DNA of 64,000 nucleotides from an uncultured Opitutia bacterium (GTDB taxonomy: Bacteria; Verrucomicrobiota; Verrucomicrobiia; Opitutales; Opitutaceae), in NCBI GenBank assembly GCA_903877135.1, contig CAIRCN010000082.1, positions 23,885-87,884 of the forward strand, given 5' to 3'. Position 1 is the first letter of the stretch. The number at the start of each line of letters is the position of its first letter. Positions 53,573 to 63,413 of this stretch are shown piece by piece. A program made the position numbers and the translations under genes. The notes below the pieces were generated by a model. That model searched no databases. It was not told where the DNA came from and worked only from the letters and a program-made list of their open reading frames with translations.

Positions 53573-56500
53573 TCTGGCTTTGGTCGGGATGCAGCGCGCG
53601 GTGGACGCTCCAGGCCAGTTCGTCGATGCTGAAAGGCTTGCCCAGCAGCTCCACATGGCCGATTTGCGCGATCTCCTGCGGCGGGATTTTGAGAAAGTAG
53701 CCCGACATGATGACAATGGGCAGCTTGGGCGCAAAAGGCCGGAGCTGTTCGGCCAGCTCCGTGCCGGTCATGCCCGGCATGGTCTGATCCGTCACGAGCA
53801 CATCGCACGCGGCGGCATCCGCTCGCAGGGCGGCAAGACAGTTTTCCGCGGTGTCAATCGTCTGGGCCCGGTAACCTTTATTCTCGAGCGAAAACTTGGT
53901 GAAACTGGCTACTGTGTCCTCGTCGTCCACAATGAAGATGCGCTGGCCGCTGCCACGGGGCGCCTGCATCACGGGGCTTTCAGGCAGTTCCGCGTCGACG
54001 GCGACGACGGGCAGATAAACGGTGAATGTAGTGCCGACGCCGACCCGGCTTTCGACATCGATCGCGCCACGGTGCGCATGCACGATGCCGTGCACCACCG
54101 CTAGGCCGAGCCCGGTGCCCTCGCGCACGTTTTTCGTCGTGAAGAACGGGTCGAAGATGCGTTGCATCGTGCTTTCATCCATGCCGTGACCGTTGTCGCT
54201 GACAGAGAGCCGCAGGTAATTGCCGGGGGGCAAAGTGGCAAACGTGGCGGTGTGGGATGCATCGGCGTCTGTCGGCGCGAGGCTGATTTTCAACAGGCCG
54301 TTGTGCCCGCTCATCGCGTGCGCGGCGTTCGAACCGAGATTGAGGATCACCTGGTGAATCTGCGTCGCGTCGCCGAGCACCGTGCCGCAATCCGGCGCGA
54401 TCGCGGTCTCGATCGTGATGGTGGAGGGGATGGTCGCCCGCAGCAGGCGCTGCGCCTCGTCGATGATCAGCGCCAGATCGAGCGGGATATGCTGGTCGTC
54501 GGGTGACTGCCGGCCGAAGGTGAGAATCTGCTCGACCAGGTCGCGCGCCCGCAGGGAGGCGTTACGGGCCTGGGTCAGGTAGTCGTGGGCCGGATGTCGG
54601 TCACCGAGCACGTCCGCGATGAGTTCCTGATAACCCATGATGCCGGTCAGCAGATTGTTGAAATCGTGTGCGATGCCGCCGGCGAGCGTTCCCAACGTTT
54701 CCATCTTCTGCGCCTGAAATAGTTGGAACTCGAGCCGGCGCCGCGATTCCTCGCTGTCGCGCCGGCTGCTGATGTCCTGTAGCGCGCCGATGAGGCGCAC
54801 GGCCCGGCCCTCCTTCAATTCAGCGCGGGCGAGCGTCCGCACCCAGATGCGGCGCTGCTGCGCCGTGATGAGCGGCAACTCGAGGTCATAATCCTTGCCC
54901 TGAGTCATCAGGTCCTTGAACGCCGTCGAGACGGTGTCGCGGACCTCAGGCGCGTAAAACTCCAGCGACGTGTGCACGGTGGGCCGGAAAAAAGCGTCGA
55001 CCTCGTGGATGCGGCGCACTTGCTCCGACCACGACAGCTCCATGGTGTCGAGGTCTAGTTCCCAGCTGCCAAACTGGGCAATCTCACTCACCTGCGTGGT
55101 CAGTTGCTCGAACTGCCGCAGTCGCTGCTCCATGTTCTTTCGCGCTGTGATGTCGGTCTGCATGCCGACCATGCGGAGCGGCTTGCCGTGGGCGGCCCAG
55201 CTGACGACTTTGCCGCGATCGAGGATCCACTTCCATTGGCCGTGCTTCGTGCGCATGCGGTATTCATGCTGATAGAGCGGCGTGTGGTGCTGGAAGTGGG
55301 CTTCGACGGCGGCGAGACACCCGGGGAGATCGTCAGGGTGCACGAGCCGGTTCCAGCCTTCGTTCGTGTCGGGGATCTCGCCCGGCTCGTAGGCGAGCAT
55401 CTGAGCCCAGCGGGCATCATGGTAGATCACACCGGTCTCAAAGTTCCAGTCCCACACGCCATCGTTGGTGCTCTCGATGGCGAGTTGCCAGCGCTCCTCC
55501 GCCATTTGCAGGGCTTCGGCTGTATGCTTTTCCTTCGTGACATCGCGATCCATGCCGACGAGGCGGACCGGCCGGCCTTGCCGATCCCGCCTGATGTAGC
55601 TGCGCGTCGCCACATGGCGCACTTGGCCGCTGGGTGGCACGATGCGAAATTCCATTGCGAACTCTTCGAGCCCAAGGTGAATGGCCTCCGTGATCGTCTG
55701 CTCGACGCGGAGACGATCCTCAGGGTGCACGAAGGCCTGCCAGGCCTTGTAGTTGTGGTTGAAGGCGGAGGGGGCCACGTCGTAGATTTCCAGCATGCGC
55801 TCATCCCAGATGAGCCGGCCGGTAGCCGGCTCCCAATCCCACACGCCGTAGCCGGAGGCGTGCAGTGCGAGCTGCCAGCGGTCCGTCAGGGTGCGCAGGC
55901 GCTCCTCACTCTCACGTTCATGGGTGATGTCGCGGCAGGTGCCGGTGATACGCTGCAGTGCGCCCTGTTCATCTCGCTGGATGATCGCGTGGGTTTCGAG
56001 ATGACGCACGGCGTTGTCCCGGGCGCGGATGATGCGGAACTCCTGATCGTAATTATTGGCTCCGTCGAGCACGGCTTGAAACCGTGCTGCAACGAGAGGG
56101 CGGTCGTCTTCGTGCAACCGTTGCATCCACGATTCAGGAGTGCCGTCGAAGTCGCCGGAGTTGAGGCCGAAGATGGTGTGGGTATGCTCGTCCCAAGTGT
56201 AGAGCCGCGTGGCGGCGTCCCATTCCCAGACGCCCAGTGAGGCCGCTTGGGTGGCGAGTTGAAGGCGCTCGTTAAGAGTGCGCAGGTGCTGCTCGGTCAG
56301 GCGGTGCGCTGTGATGTCGGTTTGCAGGCCGATCCAGTTGAGGAGACTGCCGGTGGCGTCGCGCACGGGCTCTGTGTCCACAATCTGCCAGTAGGGATGG
56401 CCACCCTTGGTGTAGCTGAGGAGTTCGACATAGGAGCGCTCCCCCGCCTGCTCGGCCTGCCGCCATTGATCGATACTTGCGCTCTCGGTGTCCGGTCCGT

Positions 56501-57575
56501 GGAAAAATTCAACCGGTTTGCGGCCGATCACCTCCGCGATGGTGTAGCCGGTCATGCGCTCGAACGCAGCGTTGACCCATTCGATGCGCCCATGTGCATC
56601 GGCGATGATGACGCCGTTAGTGATGTTGCGGGCTACGAGGCTGAGCTGAGTGTTCTCGCGGGCGGCGGTGCGCAGATTGACGTTGAGGGCATTTAGCTCG
56701 CTGGTGCGTCGCGCCACGATTTCCTGCAAATGCGACGCTTGCCGCTCCAGCGCGAGATTGAGCCGGGCCTGTTCCTGCTCGGTGAATCGGTGCTGCTCGT
56801 CGATGGCCACCGCCACGCGGGCTGAGTGCATGGCGAGCAGAAAGCCACCGAAAATCAACCCAAACAGGAACCCGGTCTGTCCTTGGGCAGGATTGATCCA
56901 GCCAAAATGGACGGCGGTGCCTACGCACCCCAGCAGAACGACCGGCCACAACAACCCGAGTGCCAGGAGCCGGCGCGTCAAAGTGCTGGTGGCAGCAGGG
57001 GCCAGTAGCATTCGTATGAGTTTGTCTTCCGGTCCAGCCAGCAGGGTGCCTGTGCTCAGCAGGAGTAAACAACCTGAGGTAAGCGAGTGGAGGTCGCGAG
57101 GCGATGCGACCGCGGTAAGAACCGCTAGGCCATCGAGCGCAAGCGTCGCGGCCGACGCCGCGAATACCGCCCCAGCCAACCAGGTGGAAATATGAAAGTT
57201 CGGCCAATTCCGCGAGGGGCGCAGCGAGAACAGCGCCAAGGAGAGAATCGCCAGCGTAGTGGCCCTACTAGGACCAACTGCCACGAGATGGTTCGCTGGA
57301 AAGAACGCGTCCAATACCATGGCCACTACCACCAACCCAAGGCTGAGGGCCGCGCACATTCGCCCGGTCCAAGGAAAATGGTCGCGATGCTGCAGCCATA
57401 GTGAAACTCCCAAAAATGTCACACTGATGGCAGTCCAGCATTGAAAAACGACCACCCCCGGCCGAAGGAAATGGCCTGCCAGCATTGCCAACCCCGCCAC
57501 AGCCGAAAACTGGCCAATCAAACCGGTCGCGCGGCGGAGCTTTTCTGCTGGCGGCATTCTTGGGGCAGGGAGCAT
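53568..57575 (-). CDS. Hybrid sensor histidine kinase with five PAS domains
   Basis: 1335 residues. About eight transmembrane helices (15-255), a coiled coil (270-310), then five PAS/PAC units at about 315-430, 440-560, 570-690, 700-820 and 835-945. The H box is LAGGIAHDFNNLLTGIMGY, the ATP site has NLGSNAAHAM, DNGHGMD and GTGLGLAVV. The C-terminal receiver has IFIVDDE, Asp in VLVTDQTMPGMTG and Lys in LLGKPF. It autophosphorylates and passes phosphate to its own receiver; no DNA-binding output is attached. Transcribed toward the flagellar cluster with no visible FliA promoter; its target is unknown. Confidence 0.9.
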   Translation of the reverse strand: MLPAPRMPPAEKLRRATGLIGQFSAVAGLAMLAGHFLRPGVVVFQCWTAISVTFLGVSLWLQHRDHFPWTGRMCAALSLGLVVVAMVLDAFFPANHLVAVGPSRATTLAILSLALFSLRPSRNWPNFHISTWLAGAVFAASAATLALDGLAVLTAVASPRDLHSLTSGCLLLLSTGTLLAGPEDKLIRMLLAPAATSTLTRRLLALGLLWPVVLLGCVGTAVHFGWINPAQGQTGFLFGLIFGGFLLAMHSARVAVAIDEQHRFTEQEQARLNLALERQASHLQEIVARRTSELNALNVNLRTAARENTQLSLVARNITNGVIIADAHGRIEWVNAAFERMTGYTIAEVIGRKPVEFFHGPDTESASIDQWRQAEQAGERSYVELLSYTKGGHPYWQIVDTEPVRDATGSLLNWIGLQTDITAHRLTEQHLRTLNERLQLATQAASLGVWEWDAATRLYTWDEHTHTIFGLNSGDFDGTPESWMQRLHEDDRPLVAARFQAVLDGANNYDQEFRIIRARDNAVRHLETHAIIQRDEQGALQRITGTCRDITHERESEERLRTLTDRWQLALHASGYGVWDWEPATGRLIWDERMLEIYDVAPSAFNHNYKAWQAFVHPEDRLRVEQTITEAIHLGLEEFAMEFRIVPPSGQVRHVATRSYIRRDRQGRPVRLVGMDRDVTKEKHTAEALQMAEERWQLAIESTNDGVWDWNFETGVIYHDARWAQMLAYEPGEIPDTNEGWNRLVHPDDLPGCLAAVEAHFQHHTPLYQHEYRMRTKHGQWKWILDRGKVVSWAAHGKPLRMVGMQTDITARKNMEQRLRQFEQLTTQVSEIAQFGSWELDLDTMELSWSEQVRRIHEVDAFFRPTVHTSLEFYAPEVRDTVSTAFKDLMTQGKDYDLELPLITAQQRRIWVRTLARAELKEGRAVRLIGALQDISSRRDSEESRRRLEFQLFQAQKMETLGTLAGGIAHDFNNLLTGIMGYQELIADVLGDRHPAHDYLTQARNASLRARDLVEQILTFGRQSPDDQHIPLDLALIIDEAQRLLRATIPSTITIETAIAPDCGTVLGDATQIHQVILNLGSNAAHAMSGHNGLLKISLAPTDADASHTATFATLPPGNYLRLSVSDNGHGMDESTMQRIFDPFFTTKNVREGTGLGLAVVHGIVHAHRGAIDVESRVGVGTTFTVYLPVVAVDAELPESPVMQAPRGSGQRIFIVDDEDTVASFTKFSLENKGYRAQTIDTAENCLAALRADAAACDVLVTDQTMPGMTGTELAEQLRPFAPKLPIVIMSGYFLKIPPQEIAQIGHVELLGKPFSIDELAWSVHRALHPDQSQS

Positions 57576-58231
57576 GATCCAATAGAGTTATTCACCCGAT
57601 CAATTGCAATGCCGACGAACGCAGCAAATGTATGAAGGAAGCGATTTCTATCCGGCCTTGCCTCGGCCGGTTGCGATATTGCGCGCCTCACCACCGCTGC
57701 CGAATTGGCGGCCGGCGGCTATTGCCGTCACAGTTCCACATGATCGCTTGTTTTTTAACGAAAACCTCATCGGGATTTGGAATTATTGATTCGCATGGCG
57801 CCTCCAGCAGGCACGGCGCATCATTAAAATGCGAGACAATGCGATGGCTGAGGATCTGTTCGCGAAGTTACTGGAGAAGCTTGCTCGGACACCGGCGTTT
57901 ATCGGGTGAAATTCGGCGTGATGCGCAAATGTCTCAACAACCGCTCCGGTGCAAAAACGACCTGCACGCACACTGCCGACCCTATCCAATGCGCTTACAA
58001 GCTCGATCAAAATTGCCCGAGGTGGTGTTGCGGCAGGTTTACACACTGACGCTTCTTTGACGTTTCAATGCCACGCTTGTGCGTGAGAAAACCCGCTGGC
58101 AGCACCCAGACAATCGTGGAAACGGCTGTTTGTGAGAGCTGAGGGATCGACCTCATCATCGAGGATAAGTCGTTCAAGGAAATTGCGATCAGAATTTGAG
58201 CGAACTCTCTCTCTCGCTAGTTGCTCCGGAT
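57576..58231. other. Gene-free stretch between the kinase and the receiver-HDOD gene
   Basis: About 650 bp with stops in all frames. Only very short open frames are present, such as one of about 21 codons from the ATG near 57843. I see no convincing protein similarity, RNA gene or repeat. It holds the kinase promoter at one end and a sigma-28-like site at the other. It may be the remains of a lost gene. Confidence 0.5.
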
Positions 58232-58258
58232 TCAGCCCGTGTCGATTTGTGCCGATAA
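58232..58258 (+). promoter_or_regulatory. Candidate sigma-28 promoter of the receiver-HDOD gene
   Basis: TCAG (58232-58235), 15 bases, GCCGATAA (58251-58258). The -10 is a perfect FliA match, while the -35 matches in only two of four bases. Leader to the ATG at 58314 is about 49 bases. Confidence 0.45.
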
Positions 58259-58313
58259 GAGAGATAACTCCAAAACTAGTCCGTCATGGCTGGTTCAGGG
58301 CGCCCCTCCGTTT

Positions 58314-60032
58314 ATGGCCTGTATCCTCTTAGTTGATGACAATGAAGTGGCGCAACGCGCCATGAAGGGCATTCTCGCGCGCGGCAAGCACCGCCTGGCC
58401 ACCGTGGCCACGGGGCAGGAGGCGTGGAATTTCATCCGACAACATGTGCGCGTGGACCTCGTGTTCACTGAGTTGAAGTTGGGCAAGGAAAGCGGGCTGG
58501 CGCTGGTTGAACGCCTAAAGCGCGACAACGTCCTGAAACTCCTGCCAATTGTCGTTTATACTGAACACGGCGACCGCGAAGCGGTCCGCAAGGCACTGGA
58601 ACTGCGCGTGCAAAATTTCCTCATCAAGCCTTACCACGACGATGTCATCTACTCCGAAATCGCCAAGGCGGTGGTCAACCCCTGGCGCGCGCGGCACTTT
58701 GAGGAGGAGAAGTCCTTCTGTAAGCTTATGGGCTTTGATCCAGCCCAACTGCACCGCATGCTCGAAGATCTACCAGTGGCACTTGAAGTCGCCCGGCCGG
58801 CACTGGAGCGGGCTGCCGGCGCTCATGCCTCGGGGTCGGCAAGCGATCGGCTCAGTGAGCTCTTGACTGCAGCCGAAGCCGCCGGTGCCTGGGGTCTCGT
58901 AGATATGCTTAATGAGCTCAAGCAAAAGGCCGAGGCCGAGGATTGGGGCTCTTATAGCGACAAATTGGATGGGTTGGAATTTGCCGGCCGGTTTATCACT
59001 CGCCACCTCGCCCCGCCGACGGACATCCCCGAGCCTTTTCTCAGCATTCGGGAACAAAATGTCGAGCACGAGGAAAACGAACGCCAGCGCTGGCTGACCG
59101 CGCCCGCCCAAGGCCGCTGCCCGGTGGTGGATTTTGCCGGATTGAAACGCGAACTCGACGCTCTGCCGGGGTGTCCTGTCATCGATTCAGCTGCCGCCGC
59201 CTTTGAGATGGCGGCTACGGGCCATCCCTCCAGCCTCAACCCGCTGATGGATCTCGTTGTCAAGGATCCGGGACTCGCGGCGCAATTGCTCATCTCTGCC
59301 CAACAGATGAAACGGCATGAGACGCTCGACACCACTCCGCTAGAGGATCCACGGCTCGCGGTCGGTCGGCTCGGCGAGGTGCGGCTCGCCCAGCTTGCGC
59401 GAAGCCTCGTGCACGTCCCGGAGCACCACCTGCACCTGCCCCCGCATTTCAGCTGGACGGAGTATTGGGTGTTTCAGATGGGAGTGGCGCGCATGGCGCA
59501 GTTCACGGCGCATTACCTTGAATTTTACAGCATGGAGCCGCAAGCCTACATGGCGGGACTTCTGCACGATCTTGGCCGGGTCCTGCTGCTGCATTTGCAC
59601 CCGTTCGGTTTCCAGACGGCGCTTATCTTTGCCCGTGAGCGGCACGTGCCGCTCAGCAAGGCCGAGCAACTTTTCTTCGGCTGCACTGCCCACGAGGTCG
59701 CCGGGTATTACGCAGAAAAAAATGGCCTGCCAGAGCCCTACGCCAACGTCATGCGCTGGCTTGACCAGCCGGGCGAAGCCCCGGCGCATCGGAACTTGGT
59801 CGCAGTTGTCTCGCTGGCGCGCGAACTCTGCCGGCACAACCATATTGGAGTGAGCGGCGACGCCCCGCTTGACCAGCCGGTGCCGATCGAGCAGACACCG
59901 GAATGGGCCGTGCTAAGCGCGAGCCTCTTCCCCAGCTTCGATCTCCGGAAGTTTGAACTGCAGGTCCACACCGACTGCCGCGAACTCAGGCTCGAACTGC
60001 ACGGCCGGCTCAAGGCTTACGCTGTGGCTTAG
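58314..60032 (+). CDS. Receiver-HDOD signalling protein with Glu at the phospho site
   Basis: 572 residues from the ATG at 58314, chosen because the receiver begins MACILLVDDNE. In the receiver (1-120) the phospho-acceptor position is Glu53 (DLVFTELKLGKESG), while the Lys in LIKPY and the acidic pair DD are kept. Glu here often mimics the phosphorylated state. A helical middle follows, then HDOD at about 270-560 (VVKDPGLAAQLLISAQQMKR, AGLLHDLGRVLLLH). Second HDOD protein in the window. Probably a constitutive scaffold in chemotaxis or motility. Confidence 0.82.
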   Translation: MACILLVDDNEVAQRAMKGILARGKHRLATVATGQEAWNFIRQHVRVDLVFTELKLGKESGLALVERLKRDNVLKLLPIVVYTEHGDREAVRKALELRVQNFLIKPYHDDVIYSEIAKAVVNPWRARHFEEEKSFCKLMGFDPAQLHRMLEDLPVALEVARPALERAAGAHASGSASDRLSELLTAAEAAGAWGLVDMLNELKQKAEAEDWGSYSDKLDGLEFAGRFITRHLAPPTDIPEPFLSIREQNVEHEENERQRWLTAPAQGRCPVVDFAGLKRELDALPGCPVIDSAAAAFEMAATGHPSSLNPLMDLVVKDPGLAAQLLISAQQMKRHETLDTTPLEDPRLAVGRLGEVRLAQLARSLVHVPEHHLHLPPHFSWTEYWVFQMGVARMAQFTAHYLEFYSMEPQAYMAGLLHDLGRVLLLHLHPFGFQTALIFARERHVPLSKAEQLFFGCTAHEVAGYYAEKNGLPEPYANVMRWLDQPGEAPAHRNLVAVVSLARELCRHNHIGVSGDAPLDQPVPIEQTPEWAVLSASLFPSFDLRKFELQVHTDCRELRLELHGRLKAYAVA

Positions 60033-60098
60033 GGGCAATTTTATTATCACTACCAATTGATTATTAATCAGAAATAATCAAAAATACTTGTGCACCAC

Positions 60099-60713
60099 AT
60101 GAGCCTATACCAACCCAGTTTCTTCGATGAATCCGAGCGCTGACGGCGCTCTCGCAATTGCGCGATCCGCTGGAGGAACTGAGCCGCTATCTTGACTTCG
60201 GGTTGTTTCGGCCGGAGTTGACGGCGGTCTTTGCGCGGAGCACGGCGCCGGTGGCGGGCCGCAAGCCCTCCGATGTGGTGCTGATGTTCAAGATCCTGAT
60301 CCTGCAGCGGCTGTTCAACCTCTCAGATGAACAAACCGAATACCAGATCACCGACCGGCTGTCGTTCACGCGCTTCCTGAGCCTGCGGCTCGGCAGCAAG
60401 ATTCCGGACTTCACACGATGTGGCGCATCCGGGAAGCGCTGACCACCGCCGGGGGTGGTGATACGGTTGTTCGAGCAGTTCACCGCGGAGCTTGCGCGCC
60501 ACGGCGTGCTCACCAAGGCCGGAGTTATTGCGGAGCCGCTGCGTCTTGGCGCGAAAACGCTCCAGCGGTTTTTGCAGGTCAGTGAGGCTTGGAGGTGTGT
60601 TGGGCGGCTCCAGGTGGCGGAACATGGCTAAAGTGCGCTACGCGGAAAGCGTTTTTGGATTCATTTTTGCAGGACTGAGCAGCTGTCGAGACGCAGATGT
60701 GCAAGAACGCTGA
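60099..60713 (+). pseudogene. Broken IS5-type transposase
   Basis: In three frames the segment encodes MSLYQPSFFDESER, then LEELSRYLDFGLFRPELTAV, KILILQRLFNLSDEQTEYQI and RLSFTRFLSL, then REALTTAG and LFEQFTAELARHGVL, and finally MAKVRYAESVFGFIFAGLSS to the stop. This is the N-terminal and extreme C-terminal part of an IS5-family DDE transposase. There are frameshifts near 60137, 60418 and 60450, and an internal deletion that removes the catalytic core. An AT-rich left flank (60033-60098) with the palindrome TGATTATTAATCA may belong to the element; clear terminal repeats were not found. Confidence 0.75.
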
Positions 60714-60721
60714 AAAAACTT

Positions 60722-60739
60722 CCCGCAGAAGCGGGTTTT
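60722..60739 (+). terminator. Short intrinsic terminator after the transposase fossil
   Basis: CCCGC-AGAA-GCGGG followed by TTTT. Nine bases after the last transposase stop. The remaining gap to 60960 shows no gene or clear promoter. Confidence 0.55.
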
Positions 60740-60960
60740 GGCGTGTGCCCAGGGCCGGCATGACGATTAGGCGAACTGCTCATTTCACCAAGCCACCATG
60801 AGGCCATTGACTGAATAACGCGGTGCTCCTCATGCCAAAGCGGCCCATTTGGAAAATTCTTGCTCCTGGGAATGACTTGCGCTGATCTCCGCCGGAAAAA
60901 ACAGGGCGGTCCTGAACAGCGAACAGGCTCTTCCCGCTGAACCCCTCAGCACTCTTTCTT

Positions 60961-62004
60961 ATGAGCACCTATATCACGTCAGCATGGCGGTCATTGTTCC
61001 TGCAGCGCGGACCCTGGTCCGCCGCTTTCGTTGTCGGTCTGGTCCTGGGCCAGTGCGCATCAGCGGCAACCCGGTCGGAATTTCAAGCGTGGGACTCAAA
61101 GCACCAATTCCATATGATCCTGGATGTGGAGATCGACCCTGGCACAAAGGCGGTGAAGGTTGACGGGGGACGGATCGAATTAAGCGGGGCGACTGGTAAT
61201 TATATGTTGATACAACAAGCCCAGGGGGCGAAGGCGCCCAAGCCGGCGCCCGGCAAGATGGCCGGCGTGGTGCTGTTCAATCAGGGGGGCGCGACGGTAA
61301 CGGCGACCCTTTTCACCGGCGCACTGGTTGGCGACCTGACCAATGGCACGCTGACGGCGACCGATGTCAGATTTGAAGCCTATAACCAAACCCACGTCTT
61401 GAGCTTCACGATGGTGAACGGCAATGGCGGGGCCACGAGCCATGCCGCGGCCACGCCACCGGCGCCGAAGCCGGCGGCGCAGACCGCGACCCAGACCACC
61501 TCGCAGCCCGGCCAGATGAGCTCGGTCCAGCTGGCCAAGAATATCGCGCTGTATAATGCCGCGAAGAACAACGCCCCGGCCAACCCCGTCAACAGCGGGG
61601 CGGCGAACCCGGCAAACAACACCGGCGACTCAACCCCCACGAAGGTATTGCTTGATTCCTCGAACACCTCCGGTGTCACCCAGACTGCCAGCACGCAGGG
61701 GCCAAATTTCTATTCCCGGGTGCCGATTGTCATAACCGAAATCTGGACTTACCATTGGAACAACGGGAGGGGTGCCACCCCGGGAACGGTCTCGATCAAG
61801 TGCTCCGACGGCAAGACCTACGGACCCTGGCAATGTGCAGGATCTTCGGGGTCTGGCGGTGCGCCCAACGTCAACTGGACCACTTATCCTCATGCCAAGT
61901 TACCCGCCGGTGCCTACACGCTGATCGATTCCTCACCGGACACTTGGTCGGAAAACGCCGGGTCGCACTCGGTGGGCTTCGTCAAGGTCACCGGGCATCC
62001 CTAG
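60961..62004 (+). CDS. Secreted two-domain protein, unknown
   Basis: 347 residues. Signal sequence near 15-36 (WSAAFVVGLVLGQCASA). An N-terminal beta-rich domain (about 40-155), an Ala/Asn/Pro/Thr-rich linker (160-235), and a C-terminal domain with EIWTYHWNNGRGATPGTVSI and TYPHAKLPAGAYTLIDSSPD, then WSENAGSHSVGFVKV. The last domain (YHWN..G, PAGxYxxxDSxxxTWSxN) recurs on secreted bacterial proteins and is probably carbohydrate or ligand binding; I cannot name the family. The gene lies outside the flagellar block, next to the CsgG-like gene. Confidence 0.7.
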   Translation: MSTYITSAWRSLFLQRGPWSAAFVVGLVLGQCASAATRSEFQAWDSKHQFHMILDVEIDPGTKAVKVDGGRIELSGATGNYMLIQQAQGAKAPKPAPGKMAGVVLFNQGGATVTATLFTGALVGDLTNGTLTATDVRFEAYNQTHVLSFTMVNGNGGATSHAAATPPAPKPAAQTATQTTSQPGQMSSVQLAKNIALYNAAKNNAPANPVNSGAANPANNTGDSTPTKVLLDSSNTSGVTQTASTQGPNFYSRVPIVITEIWTYHWNNGRGATPGTVSIKCSDGKTYGPWQCAGSSGSGGAPNVNWTTYPHAKLPAGAYTLIDSSPDTWSENAGSHSVGFVKVTGHP

Positions 62005-62081
62005 GCGGGGCCCCGACCGGGGACGGCTGATTCATTGACCCTCCATTCCCGTATTTAAAAAAATCTCCAGGGGCACGCATT

Positions 62082-63002
62082 ATGAATAATTTCACTTCTC
62101 GGTTGCTGTTCTTCACCGTCGCCCTGGCCGTGACGCTCCACGGTGAGGCCCCCGCCAATGCCCCAGCCGCGGGTGGGTTGCGCTACACCATTACCGTCAT
62201 CAAATTTGAGAATCATTCCCACTACGCAGGACCGTTTGCGTTGGACGACTGCTGGGGTGCGGTGCTGACCGATTCCTTGCAGCAGTCGGGGCATTTTATC
62301 GTGCTAGGTGAGGCTGAAATGCGCACCGCGGCAATTGCGGAGCAGGATTTCGCCCGGGGTGGCCGTGCGGCGACGGGGGATAAGTCCCCGAGCACCGGCG
62401 TGATGGCCCCGGCCCAGCTGCTGGTGAAGGGCGAGATCACGCACTTTCAGGACGGCACCGAATCAAAAAGCGGCACTGTGGGATTCGGAGGTGTCAACCT
62501 GGGCCTTTCGGGGAGCACCTCTGAGGTTAACGCGGTAGTTTATATCGTGGACTCTTCCACCGGCCAGGTCGTCGCTTCCAAGCAAGTCACTGGGGTGGCC
62601 AAAACCAGCGGGATCAAGGTCGGGTTGGCTAATTCCAAGTGGAATGGGGACGTCGGTCAGGTCAAGTCGACCAATGTGGGTAAGGCAATCTCTGCAGCGA
62701 TCAATGAAGCCGTGGTTTTTTGCATCAGCCAGATCCCCAATCTGCACTGGTCGGGGGATGTGATTCTCGTCAAGGACAACAAGGTTTACATCAATCGTGG
62801 GCAGCGCGAAGGGGTGGCCGTGGGCCAGCTCTTCAAGGTGGGGATTGCCGAAACATTGCGGGATCCCGGCACCGGGGAAGTTCTCGATGTTAACTTCACG
62901 CAAATGGGCCAGATTCGGGCTGAGGAAGTGAAAGAGAAGATCACCATCTGCAGCGTCATTTCAGGCGACAAAATCGACAAGGGGATGAACGTTTCGCCAT
63001 AA
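62082..63002 (+). CDS. CsgG-like periplasmic/secreted protein with FlgT-C-like end
   Basis: 306 residues. Signal peptide (LLFFTVALAVTLHGEAPA) without lipobox Cys, so it is not a typical CsgG lipoprotein. The CsgG/TolB-N-like domain has TVIKFENHSHYAGPFALDDC, then LLVKGEITHFQDG and VYIVDSSTGQVVASKQVTG. The C-terminal part (about 245-306), VYINRGQREGVAVGQLFKVG, resembles the FlgT C-terminal domain. Function unknown. With the gene before it (78-bp gap) it may form a small surface-protein operon. Confidence 0.7.
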   Translation: MNNFTSRLLFFTVALAVTLHGEAPANAPAAGGLRYTITVIKFENHSHYAGPFALDDCWGAVLTDSLQQSGHFIVLGEAEMRTAAIAEQDFARGGRAATGDKSPSTGVMAPAQLLVKGEITHFQDGTESKSGTVGFGGVNLGLSGSTSEVNAVVYIVDSSTGQVVASKQVTGVAKTSGIKVGLANSKWNGDVGQVKSTNVGKAISAAINEAVVFCISQIPNLHWSGDVILVKDNKVYINRGQREGVAVGQLFKVGIAETLRDPGTGEVLDVNFTQMGQIRAEEVKEKITICSVISGDKIDKGMNVSP

Positions 63003-63371
63003 AAGCTTGCTTGGTGCGGTCAGAGGGCCCGGAGAGATTTCCTCTTTGTCGCACGCGCCCGGTGACTGCGCCCAATGCACCGGCCTAAACTTTGCGCGCA
63101 ACTCAGAGCCCCGGCTGGCATGGTCGAATCCCGCGGGGCGGGCGGACTCAACCTTTTCAGTACTGACCCACTTTAGCCCGACGTAGCCCACGGGCGAGCG
63201 TGAGCAGATTTCTTCGAGGGGTTTGCGTGCGCAACTGATTGCGGTGGCGTGATCGATTTTGCCGCAGGGCGTGCAGTGGCGACTCACACACCCTATCTAC
63301 ACGAGGGCGCCACTGGCCCCATCGTCGCTGGTGTGGACATATCGTCCGCCGGTAACTTACCCTCATTGTCC
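63003..63371. other. Gene-free stretch before hipBA
   Basis: About 370 bp without a supported gene. A minus-strand open frame (62961-63287) has no recognisable features and overlaps the previous gene. No repeats or RNA genes seen. Confidence 0.5.
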
Positions 63372-63375
63372 TTGA

Positions 63376-63407
63376 CATATAATGGGTAACCAGTTACCCA
63401 TTATATG
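63376..63407. promoter_or_regulatory. hipBA operator over the promoter
   Basis: Two perfect 15-bp inverted arms (63376-63390 and 63393-63407) around the central CA, reading TATAATGGGTAAC on the left. TTGACA (63372-63377) and TATAAT (63378-63383) lie in or next to it, so bound HipB would block transcription. A related TATTACCC half-site lies just after the hipB start (63434-63441). Confidence 0.8.
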
Positions 63408-63413
63408 CAGTAA

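Noticed and set aside
62961..63287. Minus-strand open frame before hipB
   Set aside because: Overlaps the CsgG-like gene and shows no motif or ribosome site.
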